Of a DNA stretch of 5,503 bases, positions 4,986 to 5,503 are shown one piece after another. This DNA comes from CAZKTS01 sp964555735 (GTDB lineage Bacteria; Actinomycetota; Acidimicrobiia; IMCC26256; PALSA-555), in NCBI GenBank assembly GCA_964555735.1, contig CAZKTS010000346.1:1-5503 (forward strand). Reading direction: 5' to 3'. The notes below the pieces were generated by a model. It searched no databases. It worked only from the letters and a program-made list of their open reading frames with translations, and was not told the origin of the DNA. Position 1 is the stretch's first letter; each line of letters opens with the position of its first letter. Both the position numbers and the translations under genes were made by a program.

Positions 4986-5503
4986 TCAGCTGCCGGGTTG
5001 GCTCGTGAGGTGGTGCTTCATGACCTTGCCGGTCGCGTTGCGCGGCAGCTCGTCGAGGACGTGCACCTGGCGCGGGCGCTTGTAGTCGGCCAGGCGCTCG
5101 GCGCAGAAGGCGTCGAGCTCGTCGAGGTCGAGCTCCACGCCGTCGTTCGCCACCACCCACGCGCCGACGTCCTCGCCGAGCACGGTGTGCGGGACCCCGG
5201 CGACCGCCGCCTCGCGGATGCCGGGATGCTCCAGCAGCACCGCCTCTACGTCGGTCGCGTAGATGTTGTTGCCACCGCGGATGATCATGTCCTTCTTGCG
5301 GCCGCAGATGTAGAGGAAGCCGTCCTCGTCGAGGTAGGCGAGGTCGCCGGTGCGCAACCAGCCGTCGTCGGTCCACGTGCTCGCGGTCGCGCCGTCGTCC
5401 TTGTAGTACTCCCGCTGCTTGCCCTGCATGCGCATGAGCAGCTCGCCGACGTCGCGGGCCGGCAGGTCGTTGCCGTCGTCGTCGGCGATGCGGATCTCCA
5501 TCG
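4986..5503 (-). CDS. AMP-forming acyl-CoA ligase, C-terminal part (start outside window)
   Basis: The last 172 or so residues of an ANL-superfamily acyl-CoA synthetase enter from the right edge and end at TGA 4988-4986. Counted from the Met at 5501, the motifs are canonical: GWLRTGDLAYLDEDG (A7) at 47-61 with its ribose-binding Asp53; the A8 hinge GRKKDMIIRGGNNIYATDVE at 67-86; and the A10 motif ELPRNATGK, whose Lys159 is the lysine that catalyses adenylate formation. The protein should activate a carboxylic acid with ATP to an acyl-AMP and then an acyl-CoA. The Met at 5501 is not the start: it lies in the middle of the family, and about 330-370 further residues, including A3 and A5, must lie beyond the window. 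The gene is followed after one base by the USP gene. The acid substrate cannot be predicted from this part. Confidence 0.9.
   Translation of the reverse strand, partial: MEIRIADDDGNDLPARDVGELLMRMQGKQREYYKDDGATASTWTDDGWLRTGDLAYLDEDGFLYICGRKKDMIIRGGNNIYATDVEAVLLEHPGIREAAVAGVPHTVLGEDVGAWVVANDGVELDLDELDAFCAERLADYKRPRQVHVLDELPRNATGKVMKHHLTSQPGS

Noticed and set aside
4088..5376. Long open frames on both strands across the USP and ligase region (4088-5008 plus, 4152-4919 minus, 4420-5376 minus)
   Set aside because: Low-complexity Arg-rich translations that conflict with the clear USP and ligase domains.
5499..5501. ATG at 5501 as the start of a short stand-alone ligase C-terminal domain
   Set aside because: The sequence begins in the middle of a conserved part of the ANL fold and lies two bases from the window edge, so a cut full-length gene is far more likely.
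1..5503. CRISPR array, tRNA, insertion sequence or attachment site
   Set aside because: No regularly spaced repeats, tRNA-like cloverleaf, transposase or recombinase sequence was seen on either strand; coding density is about 97%.

Overview
The window is very GC-rich (roughly 70% by eye), uses TGA at every visible stop and GTG at four of the five visible gene starts, and carries an F420-type luciferase-like oxidoreductase, acyl-CoA ligases and a HadA-like dehydratase. This points to a chromosomal segment of an actinobacterium, possibly an Acidimicrobiia-like or mycobacteria-related lineage. The lineage is inference. I see no mobile element, RNA gene or CRISPR array.

Layout. On the + strand, bases 2-790 hold the 3' part of an F420-dependent LLM-class oxidoreductase. 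It converges on a leftward (minus-strand) gene set. The 55 bases between the two facing stop codons are almost entirely one long inverted repeat (787-849) that includes both stops, probably a shared bidirectional terminator. Everything to the right is on the minus strand. In order of transcription it is: the 3' end of a canonical AMP-forming acyl-CoA ligase (5503-4986); a tandem-domain universal stress protein (4984-4205); a 110-base gap with two inverted repeats; a FAS1-like/MaoC-type hot-dog protein (4094-3636); a VOC/glyoxalase-fold protein (3614-3177); a second, highly divergent AMP-binding ligase-like protein (3175-1616); and a DUF2889 protein (1619-846).

The minus-strand genes are tightly packed. 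Two junctions are the identical TGA-C-GTG, one is an ATGA overlap, and one is a 21-base gap with a good ribosome binding site. The 110-base gap probably separates two transcription units: ligase-USP upstream, and hot-dog/VOC/divergent ligase/DUF2889 downstream. The gene set resembles a catabolic module for an unidentified carboxylic acid or lipid: CoA activation, hydration or dehydration of an enoyl-CoA, a metal-dependent VOC step, and perhaps a flavin-dependent oxidation. No substrate can be read from the sequence.

The most unusual content is the second ligase. It keeps the family scaffold but has lost both lysine positions of motifs A3 and A10 and has an altered A8 hinge, next to a paralogue (at the right edge) in which the C-terminal motifs are normal. 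It is encoded in an overlapping pair with a DUF2889 protein of unknown function. The hot-dog protein has Tyr at the usual catalytic His position and no visible catalytic partner. I found no defence system or other clearly novel machinery.
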